From JACPLR01 sp041649295 (GTDB lineage Archaea; Nanobdellota; Nanobdellia; Pacearchaeales; GW2011-AR1), in contig JBAZNI010000001.1 of the NCBI GenBank assembly GCA_041649295.1, positions 372,001 through 436,000 on the forward strand: a stretch of DNA of 64,000 bases, given 5' to 3'. Positions within the stretch are counted from its first letter, which is position 1; the number at the start of each line of letters is the position of its first letter. The position numbers and the translations under genes were made by a program. The notes beneath the pieces were generated by a model. That model saw only the letters and a list, made by a program, of their open reading frames with translations. It made no database searches and was not told the origin of the DNA. Positions 42,812-51,447 of the stretch are shown here, piece after piece.

Positions 42812-43543
42812 ATGGTTGAACTAACTTTGCCTGCTGTTATTACCCTTGCACTTGCAGATTCTGTTAATCCGTGTGAATTAGCTGTTTTATTTATGATTTT
42901 AATTGCTATAATGATGTATAATCCTAATAAAAAATCTAAAGTTTTATTTGCAGGATTAGCATTTACTTTTTCTGTTTTTGTTATGTATTTTATTTATGGA
43001 GCAATTATAATTACCTTATTTACCGGACTTAAAGAAGTTTTAAGTGAGTTAAGCAAATATATTTATGTGTTTTTTGGATTTTTGGCAATTGCTTTAGGAC
43101 TGCTGGGGATAAAGGATTTTATTGCTTATCGCCCAGGCACAATTGGAACAGAAATGCCTTTGATGTTACGTCCAAAAGTTAAGAAGATAATTTCTAAAAT
43201 TACTTCTGTAAAAGGGGCATTTTTAACAGGTATTTTTGTAACTTTATTTTTGCTTCCATGCACAATTGGGCCTTATTTTGTTTTTGGGAGTTTAATAAGC
43301 CAGAGCTTGATTTTAAGCATGAGTGAAAAATTTGGCATAATTGTTAAGTCTCTCCCTTGGCTTTTGATTTATAATATTATTTTTGTTCTTCCAATGCTGA
43401 TTATTACTTTTTTAGTTTATTTTGGAGTAACAAGTGTCCAGAAAGCTCAGAACTGGAAAGATAGAAATATTAAATATCTACATTTAATTGCGGGAATTGT
43501 TCTTCTAGCACTTGGAGTTGCAATGATTTTCGGATTGATTTAA
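42812..43543 (+). CDS. ccdA: CcdA/DsbD-type membrane electron carrier
   Basis: A 243-residue membrane protein with six segments. The two redox cysteines are visible in ADSVNPCELA (residue about 21) and LFLLPCTIGPYF (about 150), each followed by the conserved proline-rich turn of CcdA. It hands electrons from cytoplasmic thioredoxin to the outside, here probably to the thioredoxin-like protein encoded just before. Confidence 0.85.
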   Translation: MVELTLPAVITLALADSVNPCELAVLFMILIAIMMYNPNKKSKVLFAGLAFTFSVFVMYFIYGAIIITLFTGLKEVLSELSKYIYVFFGFLAIALGLLGIKDFIAYRPGTIGTEMPLMLRPKVKKIISKITSVKGAFLTGIFVTLFLLPCTIGPYFVFGSLISQSLILSMSEKFGIIVKSLPWLLIYNIIFVLPMLIITFLVYFGVTSVQKAQNWKDRNIKYLHLIAGIVLLALGVAMIFGLI

Positions 43544-43565
43544 ACTGAAGAAACATTTAAATAGC

Positions 43566-43590
43566 TAGTATGCATATCAAATGCATACTA
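43566..43590. promoter_or_regulatory. Operator palindrome of the RelBE-like pair
   Basis: TAGTATGCAT and ATGCATACTA are exact 10-base arms around ATCAA. A TATA-like TTTAAATA lies immediately before it and the antitoxin ATG is 20 bases after, so the palindrome covers the transcript start. Binding by the antitoxin or the complex is expected from toxin-antitoxin systems. Confidence 0.65.
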
Positions 43591-43609
43591 AATACACATT
43601 AAATCACAT

Positions 43610-43870
43610 ATGGCTGAAACAATATCTGCACGAGTTGAACTTGACGATTATACTAATCGGGTTCTTGGGATAATTAAAATAAAATTCGGGCTTAAAGACA
43701 AATCAGAAGCTTTAAACAAATTTATTGAACTTTATGGAGATGAGGTAATTGAAAAAGATGCGACAGAAGAATATGCAAAAAAAGTTATTCTGACAGTAAA
43801 AAAGCACATGGAAAAATACAATTCTCGAAAAATGAGTATAGAAGAACTTGATGAATTATGCGAGGTTTAA
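43610..43870 (+). CDS. RelB-like/DUF2683 antitoxin
   Basis: An 86-residue protein beginning AETISARVELDDYTNRVLGIIKIKFGLKDKSEALNKFIELYGDE, a ribbon-helix-helix-like N terminus for DNA binding, followed by a helical tail. Its stop is directly followed by the toxin ATG, and a palindrome lies over its promoter. Archaeal DUF2683 proteins are the antitoxin of such pairs. Confidence 0.72.
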   Translation: MAETISARVELDDYTNRVLGIIKIKFGLKDKSEALNKFIELYGDEVIEKDATEEYAKKVILTVKKHMEKYNSRKMSIEELDELCEV

Positions 43871-44167
43871 ATGTTTAATTTTGATTTGACAGATGAATTA
43901 AGAGTTATAATCAAAAAACTTGCAAGAAAAGATAAAAAAAGAGTAGAGATAATAAATAAAAAAATAAAAGAGATTATAAACTGTGATTATACTTCTATCC
44001 AGCATTATAAAAACCTAAGGCATGATTTAAAAGATTTCAAAAGCGTCCATATAGATACAAGTTTTGTTTTAATATTTAAAGTAAATTTATCTTCTAATTC
44101 TGTCCTATTTGTTGACTTTGACCATCATGATAAGATATACAGCAAAAGATGTATTAATTACATATAA
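43871..44167 (+). CDS. RelE/YafQ-superfamily toxin
   Basis: A 98-residue basic protein with the RelE-fold order: LTDELRVIIKKLARKDKKRVEIINKKIKEI, then YKNLRHDLKDFKSVHIDTSFVLIFKV and VLFVDFDHHDKIY at the end. RelE toxins cut mRNA on the ribosome. The H and D pair before the C terminus (DFDHHDKIY) is like YafQ. The antitoxin gene ends directly before. Confidence 0.75.
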   Translation: MFNFDLTDELRVIIKKLARKDKKRVEIINKKIKEIINCDYTSIQHYKNLRHDLKDFKSVHIDTSFVLIFKVNLSSNSVLFVDFDHHDKIYSKRCINYI

Positions 44168-44211
44168 AACATCGCAATAATATTTTTAAATAGGTTTATT
44201 ATTCTTGTTTT

Positions 44212-44394
44212 ATGTTAACAAGAAACGAGTGCCTTCAAAAAGCAGATGAACACTTAAGAGAAGCAGAAGAACTTTTAAAGAAGTCTAAGAAGCATCTTGA
44301 AATTGAGACAATTTATAGAAGCGATGTGCTTATAATAGGGCAGTCTCTTTTAGCTCAAACTTACTTAGAAAGAGCTAAATATGATAAAAAATAA
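44212..44394 (+). CDS. Small helical protein, 60 residues
   Basis: A short two-helix protein (NECLQKADEHLREAEELLKKSKKHLEIETIYRS, then IIGQSLLAQTYLERA), resembling half of a TPR or four-helix unit. A TTTTTAAATAGG promoter element lies about 25 bases before the ATG. It stands alone between the toxin and the GTPase gene. Confidence 0.55.
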   Translation: MLTRNECLQKADEHLREAEELLKKSKKHLEIETIYRSDVLIIGQSLLAQTYLERAKYDKK

Positions 44395-44464
44395 TCCTAT
44401 TTTCTCTCAATTTTCCAGTTTCTAATTCAGAAAGCCTTAAATCCTAGATTATTTTATTATTAAT

Positions 44465-45283
44465 ATGATTAGAAACAAATTCAGGATTAAAACATGGCAG
44501 ATACCTAAGAATACAGATATGACTCCTTATTGGAGAGTTATTGAAAAAATTATAAAGGAATCTGATATTATTATCGAAGTTCTTGATGCAAGAATGCCTG
44601 AGCTTTCACAAAATGAGCAAGTTGAAGAACTTGCAAAGAAATTTAAAAAAGAGCTTATTTTTGGCTTAAATAAATCTGATTTAGTTCCTGAAAAACAGCT
44701 TAGAAATAAATTAAGGAAATTAAAGAAATCGGGAAATGCATTTATCTTGTCTTCATCTGCAAAATTTGGAATCAGCAAGTTAAGAGATTATATTTTTAAT
44801 TTGGCGCATGGCAAAGAGGATTTTAAAATAGGTATTTTAGGGTATCCAAATACTGGCAAGTCATCTTTGATAAATGCTTTACTAAGAAGGCATAAAGTTA
44901 AGGTAACTTCACGGGCAGGAACAACTCACGGACAGCAATGGGCACGACTTAAAGAAAATATATTAATTATAGACAGTCCTGGGGTAATTCCATTAGGAAA
45001 TGATGATGAAGTAAAATATGCTCTTATTGGCTCTAGAAATGTTGAGAGAATTCACAATTTAGAAGCAGTTGCAGAAGCAATAGTAAATTTATTTGAAGAA
45101 AAAAACAACTTTAAAAAATTTTATAACATTTCTAATTCAGAAGATGATTTTGAATCTCTTATAAATGCAATAGCACTTGAAAAAAAATTCCTTAAAAAAG
45201 GCGGAATACCAGACGAAACGCGTGTTTGGGAGCTTATTGTAAGAGATTGGCAGTCAGGAAAGTTAAACTTAAAAGTGAATTAA
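44465..45283 (+). CDS. Circularly permuted GTPase, YlqF/YawG type
   Basis: A 272-residue GTPase whose G motifs occur in the order G4-G5-G1-G2-G3: NKSDLVP near 74-80, SSSAKFGI near 98, GYPNTGKSSLINAL near 125-138, GTTHG and DSPGV near 170-175. The ASCE order and the DARMP segment identify the YlqF/Lsg1-like family that assembles the large ribosomal subunit. It is stand-alone, with no other ribosome gene nearby. Confidence 0.92.
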   Translation: MIRNKFRIKTWQIPKNTDMTPYWRVIEKIIKESDIIIEVLDARMPELSQNEQVEELAKKFKKELIFGLNKSDLVPEKQLRNKLRKLKKSGNAFILSSSAKFGISKLRDYIFNLAHGKEDFKIGILGYPNTGKSSLINALLRRHKVKVTSRAGTTHGQQWARLKENILIIDSPGVIPLGNDDEVKYALIGSRNVERIHNLEAVAEAIVNLFEEKNNFKKFYNISNSEDDFESLINAIALEKKFLKKGGIPDETRVWELIVRDWQSGKLNLKVN

Positions 45284-45323
45284 TATTAGTAACATTTTAA
45301 ATAAATTGGGCATAACTTTAGCA

Positions 45324-45908
45324 CTAAAAATTCTTTTGTGCATTAAATGGCTTATTCATTTTTGTTATCATAAATCTTGGGCTTCCAAAACCAGAATCAA
45401 CAGAGTTTATCATTAAATTATCGACAACTGCTTTGAAAAATCCTCCTATTCTTGGAATTCTTGACTGCTGTGAGAATAAATTAATTATATCATTTATTTC
45501 TTCCTTATTAAGCATAATTTTTGTATGAATAATTGAATTCATCTTTCTTGCACTTACTATTTTCCCAGGCCCGGGGCAGTCAACACTTGCAACTGATAAA
45601 TCATCAATTAATGTCTGAATTTTTCCCAAATCAAGATGCCTTATCTCCTGTTTTAAAACTCTTTGTGGTTGTTTTATAAATATTTTGGGATTTGTCCTTG
45701 TTCTCTGAACAAAAAACCTGCCTGATTGCGGTTCATAGACAGCGGGATATGAAGGTATTAACCTAACTGATTCTTCTGCCTGATTTTCTTTTGTTAAAAT
45801 TGGCTCAGTTCTTTCTATTATTTCAAGTTCATCCCTTGGGATAAAATTAAAGAGAACTGCTTTTGTAAATTCCCTTAAAAAGTGCAAAGAATATATTTGC
45901 TCTGCCAT
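45324..45908 (-). CDS. Hypothetical protein, 194 residues
   Basis: A soluble alpha/beta protein; FFVQRTRTNPKIFIKQPQRVLKQEIRHLDLGKIQTLIDDLSV and VDCPGPGKIVSARK are notable but I do not know the family. The order with the next two genes (coiled-coil proteins) suggests one unit transcribed leftwards. Confidence 0.55.
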   Translation of the reverse strand: MAEQIYSLHFLREFTKAVLFNFIPRDELEIIERTEPILTKENQAEESVRLIPSYPAVYEPQSGRFFVQRTRTNPKIFIKQPQRVLKQEIRHLDLGKIQTLIDDLSVASVDCPGPGKIVSARKMNSIIHTKIMLNKEEINDIINLFSQQSRIPRIGGFFKAVVDNLMINSVDSGFGSPRFMITKMNKPFNAQKNF

Positions 45909-45915
45909 TTATAAA

Positions 45916-46395
45916 TTAAGATTTGTTTATATTGTCTTGTTTTATTGAAGGGAACATATTTGTTCTTTGAGCAGCTGGCTGGGGCAAATGCCCTGCCGGA
46001 TTTGCCGGAGGATATTGTGGTAAGGTGTTTATCTGAGGCTGTTGTAAGGGATGCCCTCTCACTCTTTCTTCCATAAGTGTAAGCCCTTTTGCAATAATTT
46101 TATTTTGCTCAAGAAGCTTATCTAATTTATCAATAAATTCTTTTTCTTCTTTTGTAATGCCTGCACTTCCATGTTTATCAATGAAAGTTTTTGCAGAAAT
46201 TTCAAAAAGGTTAATCATCCTTGTAAGATTATCTGAAAGTTCATCAAATTTTTTAGAAAGATTTGTTAAAACTCTCTGCAATGTAACAAAATTCTCAACT
46301 AAAAGCTTATCCATCTCAATTCTTCTCGCATCAGCAGAATGTATTATATTCTGTGGTTTTTCAGCATGATTAATGCTCCCTTTTTTCTTAACCAT
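45916..46395 (-). CDS. Coiled-coil protein with proline-rich tail, 159 residues
   Basis: A long helix (RIEMDKLLVENFVTLQRVLTNLSKKFDELSDNLTRMI, EEKEFIDKLDKLLEQNKIIAKGL) is followed by a Pro/Gln/Ala tail (HPLQQPQINTLPQYPPANPAG). The frame is open to 46416, but a TTTATAAAT about 25 bases before 46395 points to the ATG there. Its stop is 8 bases before the next gene's start codon. No family known. Confidence 0.6.
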   Translation of the reverse strand: MVKKKGSINHAEKPQNIIHSADARRIEMDKLLVENFVTLQRVLTNLSKKFDELSDNLTRMINLFEISAKTFIDKHGSAGITKEEKEFIDKLDKLLEQNKIIAKGLTLMEERVRGHPLQQPQINTLPQYPPANPAGHLPQPAAQRTNMFPSIKQDNINKS

Positions 46396-46538
46396 ATAAT
46401 TCATAAGGAATATCAATTTATAAATTTATTGAAAGACATAGATTAGCTATCAAATTTAACCAACAAGGTAAATAAAAAGAAGTTTGTAAATGTAGTTATA
46501 TCAATCTTAACATATTAAAATACAAATAATCTGCTGTT

Positions 46539-48191
46539 TTATCCAAATAAATTCTTTGCCTTATGCTGAAGCTCTTTTGCAAGCTCTGCTTTTTTCCTTG
46601 CAAGCTCCTGCTCCTGAATAATCTCATGCTCTTTTAATTTATGTTCAAAATGTTTTCTCATATTTTCCTTAAGCAAATTCTCTCTTTTTTTAAGTTCATT
46701 AAGCATCTCACGATGCATTCTTTCTGCAAGGTCTCTTTTTAATTTTTCTTTTTCATGCCTGAACTTTAGCTCTTCATTTTTTTTGACAAGCTGAAGTTTT
46801 TCTGCCAAGGTTCTTTTTTCAGAAGCAAGATTTAATGCTTTTGCTCTCTGAGATTCAACAATTGCTTTTTCTTTTAACTTTAATCCCTGTTCTCTTGCCT
46901 TATACTTCTCTTCAAGCTCCTTAATGTGATTTTCAAGTCTTGCTCTTTCAATCATGACTCTGTTTGCCAAATTATATGAATATTGTTTCTTCAAATTTTC
47001 TGTCAGCTCACTTGTTTTTTCAGAGATGCTCTTTCTCAAAATTTCCCCGTATTCTCTTTGCAATTTTTGTTTAAATGCCTTTTTACTTTTTGAAGAAACA
47101 ACCTCTGTTTTTCTTTTCCACTCCCTTACTTTTTGCCTATACTCTTTATACAATCTTTTCTTCTCAGTTTTTGTATGCTCGCCAAGTTTCTTATCAAAAG
47201 CATTATTAAAATGTTTTTTTAATCTTTCAGACAGATTTTTTATCTCCCTTTTATGAGCCTGAATAAGTAAGTCATGCTCCTGATTTAGTTTTCTAGCCTC
47301 TTCCTGCTTTAATAAGCTCTGTTGGTCTACCAAAGATTTATTCTTCTCTCTTAATTGGTCAATAAGATATTTCTTCTCAATAAGGTGATTTTTAAGCATT
47401 TCATTGAACTTTTCATTTCTTTCAAGCAATTCATGAAAATGTTTTATCTTCTCCTCATTTTCTTTTTCATACCTATCCCTCTCTCTCTTTTTTTGAGCCT
47501 CCATTTCAGAAAGCTTTTTCTTAAATTCTTCCACATTCTTAAATTTCTGGCTGTACTGCTCTCTCAAGGATTTTTCCATCAAATGATACTTTTCATTAAG
47601 CTCTTTTTTCTTAAGAATAAGATCTTTTTTAAGTCTAAACCTAACCTCTTCCTGCTTAAGACGGATTTTATCAGAAATATTTGATTTCAATCCGTTTAAA
47701 AATGATTGAAATTCACTATCAACAATAATTCCGACTTCTGAATCAAAATTGATTTTTTTATCAAGATGAACATTTACTTTATCTTCAAGATTTTTAATTT
47801 CTTTTTTTATCTGCATATTCGAATGAGATATTCCTTCAACATTTTCCACAACTTCTTCAACATTTTCCCCTATTTTCTTAAGCGGAGATTTTCTTTTTAT
47901 CTCACGCCGTTCCATTATTTCTTTTCTTAGTAAATGCATCTGTTTTTCAAGTTCAGGTATGGCTGTTGTATCTTTTAATCTGGATTTTATTATCGCAATT
48001 TCTTTCTCCAGCCCTTTTGTAAGCCCCCTATTTTCAAGAGAAAAAATTTCACGCCGTATTTCCTCAAGTTTTTCTACTTTTTTCTGAAACCTATAAAAAT
48101 TTTCTCTTAATCTCTTCTCTTTTTTATCCAGATTATGTGCCTCGCTGTATCTTTTTTTACCAGGATGTTTAGACTTTTTATTTTTCACCAT
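46539..48191 (-). CDS. Long coiled-coil protein, 550 residues
   Basis: Nearly all of the protein is charged helix with heptads of Leu, Met and Phe (for example ELKKRENLLKENMRKHFEHK, EELARKKAELAKELQHK). Lys, Glu and Arg exceed half of the residues; there is no signal or membrane segment. It looks like an SMC-like or filament-type rod, about 70 nm if continuous. It lies 32 bases downstream of the thrombospondin-repeat protein gene on the same strand, whose tail is similarly Lys/Arg rich, so they may work together. A functional name cannot be given. Confidence 0.75.
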   Translation of the reverse strand: MVKNKKSKHPGKKRYSEAHNLDKKEKRLRENFYRFQKKVEKLEEIRREIFSLENRGLTKGLEKEIAIIKSRLKDTTAIPELEKQMHLLRKEIMERREIKRKSPLKKIGENVEEVVENVEGISHSNMQIKKEIKNLEDKVNVHLDKKINFDSEVGIIVDSEFQSFLNGLKSNISDKIRLKQEEVRFRLKKDLILKKKELNEKYHLMEKSLREQYSQKFKNVEEFKKKLSEMEAQKKRERDRYEKENEEKIKHFHELLERNEKFNEMLKNHLIEKKYLIDQLREKNKSLVDQQSLLKQEEARKLNQEHDLLIQAHKREIKNLSERLKKHFNNAFDKKLGEHTKTEKKRLYKEYRQKVREWKRKTEVVSSKSKKAFKQKLQREYGEILRKSISEKTSELTENLKKQYSYNLANRVMIERARLENHIKELEEKYKAREQGLKLKEKAIVESQRAKALNLASEKRTLAEKLQLVKKNEELKFRHEKEKLKRDLAERMHREMLNELKKRENLLKENMRKHFEHKLKEHEIIQEQELARKKAELAKELQHKAKNLFG

Positions 48192-48223
48192 CTTTTTACA
48201 AGATTATTTAGTTATCTTTATTT

Positions 48224-51200
48224 TTATACCTTTCCATTCCTAAAAAAATTGTTATTTTCAAATTTATCAATCTTCTTATGAAGATTTGTTGTATTATAAT
48301 ACCCTTTTTTATTCCATTCAGCCAGCTTTTTCTTTAAGTCAGCAAGTTCAGCTCTCGATAATTCCCCTCTTCTTATCTTCTTTTTTATTATTTTAGCTTC
48401 TTTTTTTGCCGTCTTTTTTTCTCTGCGAATTATTCTTCTTTTTGCCTTCTTCATTATTTTAGCTTCTTTTTTTGCTTTCTTAAATTTATTTTTCCTTGCT
48501 CTCTTCATAGACTTTGCCATTTTTCTTTCTTCTCTGTTGCGCTTCCACTTGCTAATTTTCTCTTCCAGCAATGTATCAAGATTATACTTAAGTGAGGCTG
48601 TTGCATAATGCCCTTTCCATTTCTTTAGTTTTGCCTTTAAATCTGCTAAGATTGGAGGAACTCTTTCAGCACGCACCTTTTGCCTTGCAATTCTTATTTC
48701 TTTCTTTTTTATTTTTCTTTCTCTTCTTATTCTTTTTCTTCTTGCAATAGCGTTTTTAATTCTTATCTTAATCTCAATTCTTGGAAGTTTCAATCTTAAC
48801 TTTCTTGCTCTTGGAATAGACACTTTTTGAGTTCTGATTTTTCTTAACCTTCTTAAAACTATTAATATGCTGCTTTTTACCTTCATTAAACTCTTCCATA
48901 AACTGTTTCTTTCTCTTGCTTCTTTCCTTGTTGTTAATATTAGAGTTACAGTCAGCAACAACACTATAACCCACAAGGTTATCTTTACATAAATAAACCA
49001 GTCAAAGAACTCCCCTCTTTCAGCACAAAGAGGGCATCCAGAACCTCCGCAATCAACAGCTTCTTCATCATAATTTTTAATTCCATCATAACAGTAATCA
49101 CAATACCCTTCAAATTCTGATGCAATAAACCCAATATTTAGTTTTTTAACATTCATTTCAGAATATTCTTTTATTCTGCTAACTAATTTATTTGTGGGAA
49201 TTTCATAAATTTCAACATAAGACTCAAAACACCATACTGCTCTTCTTATATCAACAGGCACACTTAAACTGCAATTCTCATATTCTATTTTAATACCCTC
49301 GCAGCCAGTAGAATCTTTGCACACTCTTTCTTTTATCCCGGTTTTTACAACTCTTCCATGCACAATTGAAGTAAGATTGTAATCAATATGGCATCCTTCC
49401 CATTCCATACATTCATATTCTGGAATACACAAACATTTTCTTCTTATAGGGGGCTGGTTAATTCTTGTCCCGCATTTATTCAAATCCACGCAATACCTCA
49501 CATCTTGATACCCATCTTCTCCACAAGTGTAATATTCGCAAACCCAGTCTTCTTTGCAATCTAATCTCGCAGTATTATTTACTATTATCTGCCATGCCAC
49601 ATCCTGATTTTGCACTCCTGCAGTTATCTTTGCTTCAACATAAGAGTTTTTTGATAATAATTTTGAATAACTGCTGCTTAAAGAACCAACTTGTGAATCT
49701 CCTTTCTGGAAAATTGAATCAAGATACCATTTTGTTTCAAGAATATTCAATCCTCCATTTTTTATATCAACACTAAAATCCAGATTTGTATTATTAGCAA
49801 CTACTATAAACAAATTTTCCGGGGTATAATTAATTACTAATCCTAAAATACATTCCTGAACTTCTAAGGGTTTTTCAGTTAAGTATCCACAGCTATTCAA
49901 ATCAATGCAGCTCCTTGTTTGCACCCATCCTCCTGCAGGACTTAATAAACCAGCTGGAATATAAGATTCATTGAAAAAACAATCACCCCACCCTGTACAT
50001 TGCCAGTTTGCAATACATGTACACTCTCTAAATTCTGTTTCAGAACTTCCACAACCATCTGATCTTGTTCTTATCTCCCTTCCATCAATACAGGTGCCCC
50101 AATTACCCCACTCTCCCCAAACAGGGGTACAATCATCTCCATCATCTCCTCCCCCTGACTCTCCACATGTTTGGGTTTCTACTTCTGTACAGCTGCTGGA
50201 ATCTGTTCTGCTTCTTGTCTGACTACCTCCAGAACAAGTGCTCCAATCACTCCACGAACCAAAATCTCCTTTGCAAATATCCTCATCTCCATGAACTGTT
50301 GTTGCAAGGTATGTTGTATAGTTATTATCGCTTGCCAGAACTACCCACTTTATTAATGCCCCAAGCGTGTAATTTGTAGTTGCATTGGCTGAAAAATGCC
50401 CCAAAGCAGTTTTTATAATACTGCCGGTATAATATCTTGGACTTTCAGGATATACAGCTCCGGCAGAAGTTGTTGCATTTGCACTCATATTTTGGGGGTC
50501 GTAATAAAAAGTTCCAGATAAATTCGCTTTTAATAAAGTTATTTCAAGAATTGAAACATCTCCATCATAATATTTTCCAATTGTTCTAAGATTTGTCATT
50601 GTTCTGCCAATTGTATAAGTTATCAAAGAAAAATTAACAAGAGAATAATTAATATTTATAGTATCTGCTGTTGAAATAGAATAATTAACAAATATCTCCT
50701 TATTGCTGATACTCAATGAGGATTTAGTATAATTCATTATGCAATCACCAGATGAATTTGTAGAAGAATTTCCAATTAAAATCCGGTTATTATAAAAATA
50801 GCACATCGCCCCTGAAAATCCAGTTGTTGTTCCTGACTGATATACTTTAGCAGTCAAATTTATTGCATCTGGAATTAATCCCTTATCATCTTCTCCAGAA
50901 ACAGCATCGTTGCCTCTTATTATTTCTGAATTATTTATAGGATAAGTCAAATTAATATCTAAAATTAAATCCTCTCCTAAAATTCCAAACCTTCCTGTAA
51001 ACGTTGCTGAAACATATTGAGAAACTGCCTTTAATCCTCCGACCAGTCTCTGCGTCAAGGTAGTTGAAGTTGCATTTGTAACTGCAAACGAATCCTCTTT
51101 TGAATCTAGAGTATAACTCGTAGAAACTCCCTGTAAAGAAGAAACGATATTCATTAAAAATATTAGGGAGATAATAATAGCTATTGCAATCCACAAATTC

Positions 51201-51229
51201 TTTTTAATATTGGTATGAATTTTACTCAT
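48224..51229 (-). CDS. Thrombospondin-type-repeat surface protein with basic cytoplasmic tail, 1001 residues
   Basis: A 1001-residue protein. N-terminal membrane/signal segment at residues 11-32, then a beta-rich region with many NxS/T sites. Cysteine-rich thrombospondin type 1-like repeats follow: GSWSDWSTCSGGSQTRSR near 322, GEWGNWGTC near 370, WQCTGWGDC near 409 with WVQTRSC, WVCEYYTCGEDGYQDVRYC near 560, and YECMEWEGC near 604. A second membrane helix lies near 747-768, leaving about 230 residues of Lys/Arg-rich tail inside the cell. In the tail LADLKAKLKKWKGHYATASL and LADLKKKLAEWNKKGYYNTT are related copies. An adhesion role is inferred from TSP1 repeats. Its start overlaps the AbrB-like gene by 8 bases. 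Confidence 0.8.
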   Translation of the reverse strand: MSKIHTNIKKNLWIAIAIIISLIFLMNIVSSLQGVSTSYTLDSKEDSFAVTNATSTTLTQRLVGGLKAVSQYVSATFTGRFGILGEDLILDINLTYPINNSEIIRGNDAVSGEDDKGLIPDAINLTAKVYQSGTTTGFSGAMCYFYNNRILIGNSSTNSSGDCIMNYTKSSLSISNKEIFVNYSISTADTININYSLVNFSLITYTIGRTMTNLRTIGKYYDGDVSILEITLLKANLSGTFYYDPQNMSANATTSAGAVYPESPRYYTGSIIKTALGHFSANATTNYTLGALIKWVVLASDNNYTTYLATTVHGDEDICKGDFGSWSDWSTCSGGSQTRSRTDSSSCTEVETQTCGESGGGDDGDDCTPVWGEWGNWGTCIDGREIRTRSDGCGSSETEFRECTCIANWQCTGWGDCFFNESYIPAGLLSPAGGWVQTRSCIDLNSCGYLTEKPLEVQECILGLVINYTPENLFIVVANNTNLDFSVDIKNGGLNILETKWYLDSIFQKGDSQVGSLSSSYSKLLSKNSYVEAKITAGVQNQDVAWQIIVNNTARLDCKEDWVCEYYTCGEDGYQDVRYCVDLNKCGTRINQPPIRRKCLCIPEYECMEWEGCHIDYNLTSIVHGRVVKTGIKERVCKDSTGCEGIKIEYENCSLSVPVDIRRAVWCFESYVEIYEIPTNKLVSRIKEYSEMNVKKLNIGFIASEFEGYCDYCYDGIKNYDEEAVDCGGSGCPLCAERGEFFDWFIYVKITLWVIVLLLTVTLILTTRKEARERNSLWKSLMKVKSSILIVLRRLRKIRTQKVSIPRARKLRLKLPRIEIKIRIKNAIARRKRIRRERKIKKKEIRIARQKVRAERVPPILADLKAKLKKWKGHYATASLKYNLDTLLEEKISKWKRNREERKMAKSMKRARKNKFKKAKKEAKIMKKAKRRIIRREKKTAKKEAKIIKKKIRRGELSRAELADLKKKLAEWNKKGYYNTTNLHKKIDKFENNNFFRNGKV

Positions 51230-51413
51230 TTGATTTTTTTATTATAATTTCCTCTTTTTCAACATCAAGCATAATTTCAACTCCATCACTGGTTTTAAGA
51301 TTAAGATTATCGAGCAAAGAACTTGGAATTGCAACTCTGTTTAATTTCTGGATTCTCGAACTGCCAAATTTAATTCTTTTTTTCATTAAATTATAAATAC
51401 TATTTTTATACAT
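51222..51413 (-). CDS. AbrB/MazE-type transcriptional regulator
   Basis: A 63-residue swapped-hairpin DNA-binding protein: RIQKLNRVAIPSSLLDNLNLKTSDGVEIMLDVEKEEIIIKK is the AbrB/SpoVT pattern. A shorter start at 51386 (MKKRIKFGSS) is equally possible. The long one is kept because a TTTAAATA element sits about 25 bases before 51413. It precedes, and overlaps, the thrombospondin-repeat gene, so it may control that gene. A 16-base palindrome lies 6 bases upstream. Confidence 0.8.
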   Translation of the reverse strand: MYKNSIYNLMKKRIKFGSSRIQKLNRVAIPSSLLDNLNLKTSDGVEIMLDVEKEEIIIKKSNE

Positions 51414-51418
51414 TAATG

Positions 51419-51434
51419 ATACTAAATTTAGTAT
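51419..51434. promoter_or_regulatory. Palindromic operator candidate before AbrB-like gene
   Basis: ATACTAAATTTAGTAT is a perfect 16-base palindrome, between the TATA-like TTTAAATA and the ATG at 51413, where an autoregulator would bind. Confidence 0.55.
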
Positions 51435-51447
51435 TTAAACATTTCTA

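Noticed and set aside
49465..50379. Plus-strand frames inside the thrombospondin-repeat gene
   Set aside because: Antisense shadows of a long coherent minus-strand protein with signal peptide and cysteine repeats.
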